Assembly: GCA_007695205.1 (NCBI GenBank)
Contig: REEF01000601.1
Span: 1 to 17,835, forward strand
Reading direction: 5' to 3'
Source of the DNA: Planctomycetaceae bacterium
GTDB lineage: Bacteria; Planctomycetota; Planctomycetia; Pirellulales; Pirellulaceae
Length of the DNA: 17,835 nt
The position numbers were made by a program, and so were the translations under genes. The notes under the pieces were generated by a model that saw only the letters and a list, made by a program, of their open reading frames with translations, searched no databases and was not told where the DNA came from. Below, one piece after another: positions 1 to 7,458 of the stretch (positions are counted from its first letter, which is position 1; the number at the start of each line of letters is the position of its first letter).

Positions 1-6
1 GGGTGC

Positions 7-570
7 TTAGCGTCGCGAGCCTTTGGACGTTCCCGGAATCCGGAACATCGATTGACTCTTGACGATGGCCAGGTCGTCTGGAAAAGTGTGAAAAGCCTGG
101 ACCAGCATGCTGCGATTGCGAGTCTCGATATTTACGTAACTGATCGCACCCATCGCCAAACGCCCGTTGGAATCGAAGGTGTGCAGCAAGCCGCGACGCT
201 CGCATTCGCATGCCAAATGCTGCTGGAACATCCAAAAAATCGATGAATCCGCCGGTTCCAGTTGAAACGTGGTTTGATAGATCACCCCGCCGCGACAGTC
301 GATCTGTTCGTTCCGAGCATCGCCCAATCGGTGGAACAACAGCCGCCGTCGCTTGGGCAGCGGATGATGCGCGGCGGTGGCGACTTCGGTCAGCGTGAAA
401 CCCTGGTAGTTCCAGGTAATCACATGTCCCGCGCTGGTGATCTCGACCTTGGCCCAATAGTCGCCCCGCTCGATCCGTCGTGCCTTATACACCTGAAACA
501 ACTCGGGGTGCAATGGGCGACCGTACAGTTGGAACGTCAATTCTGCCACTTTGGGTCTAAGGGTCAACAC
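7..570 (-). CDS. DUF2617 family protein
   Basis: This is a 187-residue soluble protein that I place in the uncharacterised DUF2617 family, common in planctomycetes; its function is unknown. The N-terminus (LRPKVAELTFQLYGRPLHPE) and the later region with LLFHRLGD and a Gly-Gly-Val-Ile-Tyr-Gln-Thr stretch fit that family as I remember it. No signal peptide or membrane helix is visible. The frame stays open upstream to 864, but I start it at the GTG at 568-570. An AAGGA Shine-Dalgarno lies 8 nt before that GTG, and the upstream part of the frame has no family-like sequence and contains the promoter (644-672). It is the last gene of the minus-strand block, 173 bases after the CPBP protease gene, and seems to be transcribed separately. 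The function is unassigned; the family call is fairly secure. Confidence 0.8.
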   Translation of the reverse strand: MLTLRPKVAELTFQLYGRPLHPELFQVYKARRIERGDYWAKVEITSAGHVITWNYQGFTLTEVATAAHHPLPKRRRLLFHRLGDARNEQIDCRGGVIYQTTFQLEPADSSIFWMFQQHLACECERRGLLHTFDSNGRLAMGAISYVNIETRNRSMLVQAFHTFPDDLAIVKSQSMFRIPGTSKGSRR

Positions 571-578
571 GCGTGGGG

Positions 579-583
579 TCCTT
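579..583 (-). promoter_or_regulatory. RBS fixing the GTG start of the DUF2617 gene
   Basis: AAGGA on the minus strand, followed by an 8-nt spacer and GTG at 570-568. It favours this GTG over the upstream ATG at 645-643, which overlaps the predicted -10 box and so cannot be in the transcript from that promoter. Confidence 0.6.
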
Positions 584-643
584 GTCGATAGGATGAAGAT
601 CTGGCTGGATGAATTCAAGATGAATACCATGAAGACAAGCCGC

Positions 644-672
644 ATTATAGACGGCTCGTTTCGCTCAGACAA
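644..672 (-). promoter_or_regulatory. Sigma-70-type promoter for the DUF2617 gene
   Basis: Reading the minus strand, TTGTCT (667-672, 4 of 6 matches to TTGACA) is followed by a 17-base spacer and a perfect TATAAT (644-649). Initiation would be near 637, giving a leader of about 65 nt before the GTG start at 570. It sits in the gap between the CPBP gene and the DUF2617 gene, so the latter would not depend on readthrough from upstream. The prediction is by consensus only. Confidence 0.55.
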
Positions 673-743
673 AGCCACTTTGGCAAAACATGACGAAAAA
701 AATCGCCGGCCAGGCATGCCGACGGATGCTGGCACCGGTGTCG

Positions 744-1514
744 TTAGTACAGCGTGTACAGATCGTAGATCGCGTGAGTGCCCACAGCGATGCCGAATCC
801 TCGATACCAAAACAACAACGAGAAGAACACACCTGCCGAGAAACGGAACAGAAAGCTGTACCACGCAAAGGAATCGCCATAGGGCATGCTGAACGCCTGC
901 CCTGCGATCACGACATCAAATTGGTAGTGGGCGGCAGAGAACAACAGGCTGACCGTCACCACGGCTGCAAACGTGCTGAGCCGCCGGGAGAGACCGGTCA
1001 GCCGAAAGGCTCCCAGCACTGCTGGCAAAAGCAGCAGCCGAAACAGCAGTTCTTCGTAGATTCCCGCGCCGACATAACCGACCATCAACGCCCAGAACCC
1101 GCCGTGCCCCGAGGATGGGGCGCTGGCTGCCGGGAGGATCGTGCTGAACAACGCTCGTTGACTGACCGCCAGCACCAGCAGCAGTAAGCCGAACAGCATC
1201 GATTCGATCCACATCCCGTACAGCACGTGGCCTCGGAACCGCCAAGGTTGACCCGTAGCGTGATGCCACGCTAGCAAGGCCCCGCAGGTCAGTATGGGCA
1301 ACAAAAAGTACTGGCCGAATCCGATGAAATCCAGCCAGGTGCGGAGCCAAACATCGGCCGCGTTTCGGATCGCTAGCGGGCCGAGTGTCAACACGCCCAC
1401 TTCGTAGAACAAAAGAAACGGGATCACAAACGCCAGGCTGGTCAGAGGCCGCGCCGATTCATGCCAATACTTCCCTGCCGCGACCGTTGGCTTGGATTGC
1501 TCGTTCCTTGACAT
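744..1514 (-). CDS. CPBP (CAAX/Abi) family intramembrane metalloprotease
   Basis: A 256-residue polytopic membrane protein with the motifs of the CPBP glutamic-type intramembrane proteases, related to Rce1 CAAX proteases and bacteriocin-immunity Abi proteins. Motif 1 is EELLFR (E154, E155, R159), motif 2 is FSAAH (H196), and the last motif is HAIYD (H247, D251). Hydrophobic helices are visible at about residues 24-48, 63-83, 97-117, 140-170, 180-198 and 217-245. The substrate is unknown. Bacterial members have been linked to bacteriocin self-immunity, prenylated peptide processing and protein scaffolding, and nothing nearby selects among these. The ATG lies only 4 bases after the stop of the upstream membrane-protein gene, with no strong Shine-Dalgarno of its own, so translational coupling is likely. 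The family call is secure and the role is open. Confidence 0.88.
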   Translation of the reverse strand: MSRNEQSKPTVAAGKYWHESARPLTSLAFVIPFLLFYEVGVLTLGPLAIRNAADVWLRTWLDFIGFGQYFLLPILTCGALLAWHHATGQPWRFRGHVLYGMWIESMLFGLLLLVLAVSQRALFSTILPAASAPSSGHGGFWALMVGYVGAGIYEELLFRLLLLPAVLGAFRLTGLSRRLSTFAAVVTVSLLFSAAHYQFDVVIAGQAFSMPYGDSFAWYSFLFRFSAGVFFSLLFWYRGFGIAVGTHAIYDLYTLY

Positions 1515-1518
1515 GTGC

Positions 1519-2727
1519 TCACGCGGCTCTTCGGGTCGATTCGCGGCGTTTCAGCTTCTTCTGGCGACGACGTTCCGATTTACTCAGCCCATCCACGTTG
1601 TCTGACGACTGGCTGATCTCAGCGGCCGATTCGAAGTCCTGGCGGGAAGCCGTCGGTTCGCTGTCGATCGCATTCAAGCGGTCGTCCTCGTTGGCATCGA
1701 GAGTCATCGCATCGGAAATCCGTTCGAGTCGCACGGGCTGAGCAGGTGGCTCGGGACTTTCGCCAGCCTGCTCTTTGGCCGGCGATTCTTTCTTCAATCG
1801 CGACGTCTTTTTCGCTCTTGGCAGTCCCGTCTCTACGGCTGCCGTCTTCGCCTTTCGTCTGCGGGTCGTCTTTGCCGCTGGAAGCAAACCATGCGCATCC
1901 AGGTAGACGTACCGGCTGTACGACGCCACGGTCATCAATATCATCAGATGGCCCAGCATCGTCAAGCTGCTGATCGTCAACGCAGTCGGGAAGGTGAACA
2001 GTTCGTGGGGCGCCCAAAGGCCGATCACCAGTGACGACATCAGACTCAGCGATGCCAGCACCAACGATGTCCAGGCCGCGCGGCTCTCGCGAATCTCCAG
2101 CAACAACCGTAGGGCCACCAACAGCCATAGCACCGTCGGCAGGACCATCAGCACCGTTCGTGGCTCGAAAACAGCCAGGACTTCCGAATGGGCCACCGCC
2201 ACGTACAACAGATCATGATGCAAGTGCGTGCCGACAGCCAACGATGCGATCAGCAGCAGCGGAGACACCCAGACCCACACCCGGTATCGGCCCCGATAAT
2301 CGTCCGCACGATGGCGACGCAACCGATAGATTTGAATGCCCAAAACAGTCGCGGTCAGCAAGAACAGCGACGACGACCAGGAAGCCAAGCCGCCCGATCG
2401 CTCGACGTCCAACGACGCAACGGCACGAACCCAATGATCGGCGGGTAAACGCTGGACGTACCCGTACGAAGCTTGGATGCCGCCGATCAGCAGCAAACCG
2501 CCGATCAGCAACAGGATCAGCGTCACGATCCGCTTAGGAACGATCGCGGTCAATGGTTGTAGATGATCGGCCGCAGCCTCTTCGCCGTATTTCCGACCAG
2601 GCAACCGGACCGTCTGACCTGCCTGGCCGCCAGACGACTCGGTGACTTCCTGCCCGGCGTGAAGATGTTCATCCATCAAGACTCGGCGACGTCGCTGATC
2701 GCATGCCGCGCTGCGTTGGATCGGCAT
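1519..2727 (-). CDS. Six-helix membrane protein with long basic C-terminal tail, unknown function
   Basis: A 402-residue protein that I do not recognise by function. Residues 1-62 are hydrophilic. About six hydrophobic helices follow (roughly 66-88, 117-135, 150-168, 190-210, 220-238, 245-268). A charged tail of about 120 residues, rich in Lys, Arg and Glu, ends with SKSERRRQKKLKRRESTRRAA minus its last residue or so. The basic tail suggests a cytoplasmic C-terminus. The frame is open upstream to 3057, but that part overlaps thyA antisense and looks like low-complexity shadow. The ATG at 2725-2727 is preceded by AGGAG (2739-2743) 11 nt upstream, so I use that start. It lies between thyA (148 bases upstream) and the CPBP protease gene (4 bases downstream), and is probably cotranscribed with the latter. 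A regulator or partner of the protease is possible but is inference only. Confidence 0.75.
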   Translation of the reverse strand: MPIQRSAACDQRRRRVLMDEHLHAGQEVTESSGGQAGQTVRLPGRKYGEEAAADHLQPLTAIVPKRIVTLILLLIGGLLLIGGIQASYGYVQRLPADHWVRAVASLDVERSGGLASWSSSLFLLTATVLGIQIYRLRRHRADDYRGRYRVWVWVSPLLLIASLAVGTHLHHDLLYVAVAHSEVLAVFEPRTVLMVLPTVLWLLVALRLLLEIRESRAAWTSLVLASLSLMSSLVIGLWAPHELFTFPTALTISSLTMLGHLMILMTVASYSRYVYLDAHGLLPAAKTTRRRKAKTAAVETGLPRAKKTSRLKKESPAKEQAGESPEPPAQPVRLERISDAMTLDANEDDRLNAIDSEPTASRQDFESAAEISQSSDNVDGLSKSERRRQKKLKRRESTRRAA

Positions 2728-2839
2728 TTCGTAGAATTCTCCTATTCCAACACCGTGCTTCCCTGCTGCCCTAGTGAGTTTCGGCAACCTCGGGGCTTTT
2801 CTCCAATCTCTGCCTGACATAACCCTTCGAGGAAACTGG

Positions 2840-2858
2840 GCTATTTGCGAGAAATAGC
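2840..2858 (-). terminator. Hairpin just after thyA, possible weak terminator
   Basis: A perfect 7-bp stem (GCTATTT / AAATAGC) with a 5-nt loop, 17 bases past the thyA stop codon on the minus strand. No T-run follows it, so it is not a classic intrinsic terminator. It may be an RNA 3'-end stabiliser or attenuator between thyA and the membrane-protein gene. Confidence 0.3.
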
Positions 2859-2875
2859 AGGAGTTTGCCGTCGGC

Positions 2876-3670
2876 TCATACGGCCACCTTCGCCGGGATG
2901 TGCGGGTAGGGGTCGTAGTTCTCCAGGCGAAAGTCCTCGTACCGGAAGCCGAACAATGACGAGACCGCCGAGTTGATGTGCATGGTCGGCAACGGGCGTG
3001 GTTGTCGCTCGAGCTGCTTCTTCGCCTGGGCCAGGTGGTTCTGATAAAGGTGAGCATCGCCGAACGTGTGGATGAACTCGCCCGGCCGCAACCCCGTTAC
3101 TTGGGCGATCATCATGGTCAGCAGCGCATAGGACGCGATATTGAACGGGACACCCAAAAAGACGTCCGCGCTGCGCTGGTACAACTGGCATGACAGTCGC
3201 CCATCGGCCACGTAAAACTGGAACAGCACATGGCACGGCGGCAGAGCCATCTCGGGCAATTGGCCGACGTTCCAAGCGGAAACGATCAGCCGCCGCGAGT
3301 CCGGATCGGTTTGAAGCTGGTCGATCAATCGCTGGATCTGATCGATCGAGGTTCCGTCAGCTCCGCTCCAAGATCGCCATTGCCGCCCATAAATGGGTCC
3401 CAGATCTCCGTTTTCATCTGCCCATTCGTCCCAGATCGTGACGCCATGCTGTTGCAGAGATCGAACATTTGTATCGCCGCTCAGAAACCATAGCAATTCG
3501 TGGATAATCGACCGCACATGCAGCTTCTTGGTCGTCACTAAGGGAAATCCGTCCGCCAGATCGAATCGCATCTGATAACCGAAGACGCTGAATGTACCCG
3601 TCCCGGTGCGGTCGTGTTTTTCCACGCCGCGATCCAGAATGTGTTGCAGTAGATCCAAATAGGCTCGCAT
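2876..3670 (-). CDS. thyA: Thymidylate synthase ThyA
   Basis: Converts dUMP and methylene-tetrahydrofolate to dTMP and dihydrofolate in the cytoplasm. It has 264 residues, the same length as the E. coli enzyme as I remember it. The nucleophile lies in LPPCHVLFQFYV at Cys146. Other family signatures are visible: RTGTGT near residue 21, LHELLWFLSG-like sequence near 58-64 (here IHELLWFLSG), IYGRQWRSW around 93-101, DSRRLIVSAWN around 124-134, and QRSADVFLGVPFNI plus HTFGDAHLYQNH further on. The frame could extend 30 codons upstream, but the ATG at 3668-3670 (MRAYLDLL) matches the normal ThyA N-terminus; its Shine-Dalgarno is weak. The dihydrofolate reductase gene often found beside thyA is not in the window. 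An unrelated membrane-protein gene follows after 148 bases. Confidence 0.97.
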   Translation of the reverse strand: MRAYLDLLQHILDRGVEKHDRTGTGTFSVFGYQMRFDLADGFPLVTTKKLHVRSIIHELLWFLSGDTNVRSLQQHGVTIWDEWADENGDLGPIYGRQWRSWSGADGTSIDQIQRLIDQLQTDPDSRRLIVSAWNVGQLPEMALPPCHVLFQFYVADGRLSCQLYQRSADVFLGVPFNIASYALLTMMIAQVTGLRPGEFIHTFGDAHLYQNHLAQAKKQLERQPRPLPTMHINSAVSSLFGFRYEDFRLENYDPYPHIPAKVAV

Positions 3671-3795
3671 AAATCGTCTTGTACCCGGATGCCGATCGAG
3701 CGGCAAGTGGTGGTGGCATGTTTTCCCGGATGCGAACAGCGTCGCTCGAACGATCAACATGTCAGGGGTGACTTCGGGGAACTTGGATTTCTGCC

Positions 3796-3824
3796 TTGAC
3801 GCGTTGGTGCGGAACTCGTAAACA
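3796..3824 (+). promoter_or_regulatory. Candidate promoter for the glycine-zipper protein gene
   Basis: TTGACG (3796-3801, 5 of 6 to consensus), then a 17-base spacer and TAAACA (3819-3824, only 3 of 6). Initiation would be near 3832, giving a leader of about 145 nt. The -10 is poor, so this is tentative. The palindrome at 3835-3847 would fall right at the start of the transcript. Confidence 0.28.
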
Positions 3825-3834
3825 CTCGCACTGC

Positions 3835-3847
3835 CAGATCTGATCTG
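3835..3847. promoter_or_regulatory. Odd palindrome, possible operator
   Basis: CAGATC-T-GATCTG is a perfect 13-base palindrome around a central T, placed just after the candidate promoter at 3796-3824 and about 130 bases before the glycine-zipper start codon. The size and symmetry suit a dimeric repressor site, but no regulator gene lies in the window and a chance match is possible. Confidence 0.22.
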
Positions 3848-3975
3848 TTGCGATCCCAGGCCGGTTCAAGTCGACGATTCCGCTTGGCCGATAACAGATA
3901 GGGATTCCTGCCGGCTGATCGAGACGTTTCGGGACAGAGACTGAGCAACGTTTACTACTAAACAAGGGTGCCAAA

Positions 3976-4623
3976 ATGAGCACAAAATGGCTGCTGTTGG
4001 TGATCTGCATGATTCTCATGGCTTCGCCGTCGTTTGCCCAGTCGCCCTATCATCATCGCAACCAGGGCCTGACGATCGGCGCGTTGATGGGCGCGTTGAC
4101 GGGGGCCGCGATCGGGGAAAATAATAACAAGCCTCTGGCGGGTGCCGCGATCGGCACAGCGGTCGGGGCCCTGGCCGGGGCGGCGATCGGGGATTCGGTC
4201 GACCACGATGTCGCGCGACAACAGGCCTACCGGCAGCAGTACCATCACCACGTCGTGTCTCAAGCCGTGTCGGTCGATCAGGTGATCCATCTGACTCGAG
4301 CCGGCGTGAGCGACAGCGTGATTGTGACGCAGATCCATACGCACGGGATCGCGTACCGTCTTCAACCCAACGATTTGATCATCATGAAGCAATCCGGGGT
4401 CAGCGATGTGGTGATCCATTCCATGCAGACCGCTCGGTTGGCCGGGGTACCCATAGCGGCGCCGGCGCCCGTGTATCGCGATCGGGTGATTGTGCAGGAG
4501 CACTACTACGTGGCACCACGCTATGGCCATCCTGTATACGGGCATTACTACCGACCGTATCCGCACCCCCGTCATCATGCGCCTCGGACCTCGGTCCATT
4601 GGGGCGTCTCGGTCGGTCGTTAG
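3976..4623 (+). CDS. Secreted glycine-zipper protein with GVSD helical repeats and His/Tyr-rich tail
   Basis: A 215-residue exported protein. The signal peptide is residues 1-21, with predicted cleavage after SPSFA. Residues 31-72 form a glycine zipper (small residues every fourth position, two GAAIG-ended halves) of the type that inserts in or packs against membranes. Residues about 99-151 hold two copies of a roughly 20-residue unit, DQVIHLTRAGVSDSVI and NDLIIMKQSGVSDVVI, sharing GVSDxVI. The tail (about 165-215) is rich in His, Tyr, Pro and Arg. The start ATG follows AAGGG by 7 nt. Its molecular role is unknown; an outer-membrane or envelope-stress component is a guess from the architecture. 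It converges with the glycerate kinase gene 35 bases downstream, and thyA diverges from it upstream. Confidence 0.85.
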   Translation: MSTKWLLLVICMILMASPSFAQSPYHHRNQGLTIGALMGALTGAAIGENNNKPLAGAAIGTAVGALAGAAIGDSVDHDVARQQAYRQQYHHHVVSQAVSVDQVIHLTRAGVSDSVIVTQIHTHGIAYRLQPNDLIIMKQSGVSDVVIHSMQTARLAGVPIAAPAPVYRDRVIVQEHYYVAPRYGHPVYGHYYRPYPHPRHHAPRTSVHWGVSVGR

Positions 4624-4658
4624 CCAGGTTTTTCACGAGGAATCATCGCGCGGAAACC

Positions 4659-6029
4659 TCAGCCGCCGAACAGCACGATGCGCAGATCGCACACGTTGGT
4701 ATGGGTAGGACCGGTCCGGATCAGCGCCTCCAGCGGTTCGAAAAAGCGATAGGCGTCGTTGCGGCGCAGGAATTCCTGAGGTTCCAGTCGGAGAGTTTGC
4801 ATCTGCCGAACGACTCGCTGGTCCAGCCAAGCACCGGCTGCGTCGGTTGGACCATCTTCGCCGTCCGTACCGCCCGACAGTAAGACGATGGCTTCGGCGT
4901 TTTCCCCGGGCCGAGTGGCCAGATGGTCTAACGCCGCCAGCACCAGTTGTTGGTTCCGTCCGCCCAGCCCACGTTGCTCGGCGGGAACCAGCCGCACTGT
5001 GGGTTCTCCGCCGCTGACCAGACAAACAGGTTGGCCCACGGCACGCATCGCGACGGCGGACTGTGCCAGGCGTCTTCCGACGCTCTCGGCATCGCCTTCC
5101 AATTGCTCGGCAGCGTCCGTTGTCGTAGCATAGCCCCGTCGGGTTGCTTCATGACCGGCTGCTTCCACGGCGGTGGCATTATTTCCAATGATGCGATGGG
5201 TCACCCGGACGTTCGCCGTAGCGGGGGCCTTTTGCGAACACGTCTTGTCGGTCTGCTGCAAGTGATGGAAAACCGCAGCGGAAATTCCAACTTGCCGCGC
5301 GTCGAACTGTTCCAATACGGCCAATGCGTCGGCCGGGGTAGACGGATCGGGGACGGTCGGGCCCGACGCGATGACATCCAGCGGGTCGCCCAGCACGTCG
5401 GAGATGATCAGCACGACCATCTGACCGGCTCGGCATGCATCAGCCAGTCCGCCGCCCTTGATTCGGCTCAAGTGCTTGCGGACGGTGTTCAGTTGCTGGA
5501 TGTTGGCTCCCGAGCCGCTCAGGTGTCGCGTGACGTCCAGTTTGTCCTTCAGCCGAATGGACGAAACGGGTGCCGGCAACAATGCGGACCCGCCGCCCGA
5601 GATCAGACAAATACACAGGTCTCGGCGAGTCAGACTGCCGACCAATTCCAAGATCCGATCGGCACCTTCGACGCCCGCCTGGGTCGGTTCATTGATTCCC
5701 GGCGGCCTGGCGCCATGCAGATGGATCCGATTCAGTGGACGGACGCAATCGTCCGGCACATTGACCCAGCCCACGACCCGTTTGTCGGCCAGTACTTGCT
5801 GTCCTAATGCTTTTTCCAGACCGGCCGCCATTCCGGCGCCTGCCTTACCGCACCCGACCACGGCGATCCGCTCGATCTGGTCCAGTCGCCAGGCGTCGTC
5901 ACCGATGGTCAACACGTCGTCGGCCATTCGCACATGCTCCCGGATCAGAGCATCACTGCGGACGGCATCGACCCCGGCCTGCCAGATGGCCAAAGCATCG
6001 TTTCTCAGTTGTTCCGTCGATCGAATCAT
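4659..6029 (-). CDS. Type-2 glycerate kinase (DUF4147 plus MOFRL domains)
   Basis: A 456-residue cytoplasmic enzyme of the glycerate 2-kinase class, which makes 2-phosphoglycerate from D-glycerate and ATP. The N-terminal DUF4147 domain shows AVVGCGKAGAGMA (56-68, with the family Lys at 62), LISGGGSALLPAP (142-154), LNTVRKHLSRIKGGGLA (180-195) and IISDVLGDPLDVIASGPT (208-225). The C-terminal MOFRL domain shows CLVSGGEPTVRL (336-347), GLGGRNQQL (354-362, with Arg358), SGGTDGEDGPTDAAGA (385-400) and RTGPTHTNVCDL (438-449). The length is typical. The ATG at 6027-6029 has no clear Shine-Dalgarno. It is divergent from a glycosyltransferase gene across 89 bases and convergent with the glycine-zipper gene. 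It probably feeds glycerate from serine, glyoxylate or sugar-acid breakdown into glycolysis; no pathway partner is adjacent. Confidence 0.93.
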   Translation of the reverse strand: MIRSTEQLRNDALAIWQAGVDAVRSDALIREHVRMADDVLTIGDDAWRLDQIERIAVVGCGKAGAGMAAGLEKALGQQVLADKRVVGWVNVPDDCVRPLNRIHLHGARPPGINEPTQAGVEGADRILELVGSLTRRDLCICLISGGGSALLPAPVSSIRLKDKLDVTRHLSGSGANIQQLNTVRKHLSRIKGGGLADACRAGQMVVLIISDVLGDPLDVIASGPTVPDPSTPADALAVLEQFDARQVGISAAVFHHLQQTDKTCSQKAPATANVRVTHRIIGNNATAVEAAGHEATRRGYATTTDAAEQLEGDAESVGRRLAQSAVAMRAVGQPVCLVSGGEPTVRLVPAEQRGLGGRNQQLVLAALDHLATRPGENAEAIVLLSGGTDGEDGPTDAAGAWLDQRVVRQMQTLRLEPQEFLRRNDAYRFFEPLEALIRTGPTHTNVCDLRIVLFGG

Positions 6030-6104
6030 GCAGGCATTTTTGTCTGGGTCTGTCGGAAATGCAACCGACCTTGTAGACTCGACGCTGGTTGATCGTGAAC
6101 TTTC

Positions 6105-6110
6105 GAGGGA
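6105..6110 (+). promoter_or_regulatory. RBS fixing the GTG start of the glycosyltransferase
   Basis: GAGGGA followed by an 8-nt spacer and GTG at 6119. It selects this start over the in-frame TTG at 6089, whose added ten residues are not part of the GT1 fold. Confidence 0.65.
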
Positions 6111-6118
6111 CGGACTGC

Positions 6119-7351
6119 GTGAGAATCGCTCTTTTTCCGCTGGGCAGCGCTGGGGACGTGCACCCGTTTCTTGGTTTGGGACAAGCCTTGAAGAATCGTG
6201 GCCATCATGTCGCGATCATGGTCAACGGGTATTTTCAGCAGCAGGTCCAGCGAATCGGCTTGGAGCATTACCCGCTGGGAACCGCCGAGGAATTCTTGAC
6301 GGTCACTCGCGATCCGAACCTTTGGCGGCCGGTGCGCAGTTTTGGCAGCGTCTTTCGCCATGGCATTCATCGGGCCATGCGCGAGCAGTATGCGGTTGTC
6401 GAGGAGCATTTCGCCGATCGATCGACGCTCTTGTTGTCCAATTGCTTGAGCTTCGGGGTGCGCATCGCGGCGGAGAAATTCGGCTTGCCGCTGCTGACCG
6501 TCCACATACAACCCGCGCCCTTGTGGAGCGAGCATCGTTCGCCCGTATTACCGTGCGTGCCATCCGGTTTGCCTCGGTGGTGCAAGCGACTGGTATTCCG
6601 CTTGGGGCAACGGTTGGTCATCGATCGTACGGTCTGCCCGGCGACGAATCGATTTCGCCGCGAACTGGGTTTGCCGCCCATGCGGCGCACGCTGGACTGG
6701 TGGAATTCACCTGGGGGGGTTTTGTGTTTGTTTCCGGAATGGTATGCGCCCGTCCAACCGGATTGGCCCCAACCGTTGTGGTTCAGCCAGTTTCCGATGT
6801 GGGACGAAAGCGATCAGCGGTCCGATCAGGCCGAGGTCTCGGCGTTTCTGGACGGTGGCGATCCGCCATTGGTTTTTGCCCCCGGGTCGGCCAACTGCCA
6901 GGCACGGCCTTTCTTTGCTGCGGCGGTGGATGCCTGCCAGCGTTTGAACCGCCGGGGCGTGCTAGTATCGCCTTTTGCCGACCAGATCCCGCACCCGCTG
7001 CCTGCGACGGTGCGACATTTCCAATACGTCCCGTTCAGCCGTCTGTTGCCCCGCGCGGCGGCCTTGGTTCATCATGGCGGCATCGGCACCACGGCCCAGG
7101 GGCTTCGCGCGGGCCTCTGCCATCTGGTCATGCCGATGGCCCATGACCAACCCGATAACGCCGATCGCCTGGCCCGGCTGGGCGTCGGCGACTGGATCCG
7201 CCCTCGACATTTTCGCGGCTCGACGGTCGCCGCCGCGTTGGATCGATTGTTGCGTTCCCAGCGCGTCGCCGATCGCTGCCAACAGATCGCCAACCGTTTC
7301 ACCGATGTCGATCCCTTCGCCGAATCGTGCCGAGTGGTCGAGAGTGCCTAA
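6119..7351 (+). CDS. GT1-family (UGT/sterol- or macrolide-glucosyltransferase-like) glycosyltransferase
   Basis: A 410-residue GT-B enzyme that would move a sugar from a nucleotide sugar to a small or lipid acceptor. From the GTG at 6119 the protein starts MRIALFPLGSAGDVHPFLGL, the standard N-terminal strand and Gly loop of GT1 enzymes with the conserved His15. The donor-binding region contains LVFAPGSA (251-258), YVPFSRLLPRAAALVHHGG (303-321, with HHGGIGTT at 318-325) and MPMAHDQPDNADRL (338-351, Asp343-Gln344 contacting the donor sugar in this family). There is no signal peptide, so it acts at the cytoplasmic side. It is divergent from the glycerate kinase, and the ATP-grasp gene follows after 107 bases. 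The acceptor cannot be told from sequence; sterol/hopanoid-like lipids or polyketides are usual for the family. The family is secure and the substrate is unknown. Confidence 0.9.
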   Translation: MRIALFPLGSAGDVHPFLGLGQALKNRGHHVAIMVNGYFQQQVQRIGLEHYPLGTAEEFLTVTRDPNLWRPVRSFGSVFRHGIHRAMREQYAVVEEHFADRSTLLLSNCLSFGVRIAAEKFGLPLLTVHIQPAPLWSEHRSPVLPCVPSGLPRWCKRLVFRLGQRLVIDRTVCPATNRFRRELGLPPMRRTLDWWNSPGGVLCLFPEWYAPVQPDWPQPLWFSQFPMWDESDQRSDQAEVSAFLDGGDPPLVFAPGSANCQARPFFAAAVDACQRLNRRGVLVSPFADQIPHPLPATVRHFQYVPFSRLLPRAAALVHHGGIGTTAQGLRAGLCHLVMPMAHDQPDNADRLARLGVGDWIRPRHFRGSTVAAALDRLLRSQRVADRCQQIANRFTDVDPFAESCRVVESA

Positions 7352-7444
7352 AAAATGCCGAGCCCGGTCTTGCAAATCTTGATCGCATCGAGACAATAGG
7401 CCACCATTCAAACAGATTCCGTCAAGGCGGGGCGGACTTACGTA

Positions 7445-7450
7445 GGAGGA
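7445..7450 (+). promoter_or_regulatory. RBS fixing the ATP-grasp start
   Basis: GGAGGA with an 8-nt spacer to ATG at 7459. It removes a 44-codon upstream extension that would overlap the glycosyltransferase gene and has no family-like sequence. Confidence 0.75.
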
Positions 7451-7458
7451 CCCCCTTA

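Larger units (their letters stand above)
3671..3975. other. 305-base divergent intergenic region between thyA and the glycine-zipper gene
   Basis: No coding sequence is supported here; short open frames on the minus strand (for example 3754-3948) lack family-like sequence. It must hold the promoters for thyA (leftward) and the glycine-zipper gene (rightward). I could not pick a convincing thyA promoter. On the plus strand there is a moderate promoter candidate (3796-3824), an odd palindrome (3835-3847) and a small hairpin GTTTA-ctac-TAAAC (3950-3963) just before the ribosome site AAGGG (3964-3968). Confidence 0.6.

Noticed and set aside
4626..4659. AGGTTT/AAACCT inverted repeat between the convergent glycine-zipper and glycerate kinase genes
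   Set aside because: Only a 6-bp stem with a 22-base loop that overlaps the glycerate kinase stop codon; too weak to call a bidirectional terminator.
5458..7146. 562-codon open frame on the plus strand
   Set aside because: It lies antisense to the glycerate kinase and then out of frame over the glycosyltransferase, both of which have clear family motifs. Its translation is rich in Arg, Pro and Ala with no recognisable domain, as expected for a shadow frame in GC-rich DNA.
7370..7397. Possible promoter TTGCAA-16-GACAAT before the ATP-grasp gene
   Set aside because: Both boxes match poorly (4 of 6 each) with a 16-base spacer; not better than chance in a 107-base gap, although a promoter for this operon is expected there.
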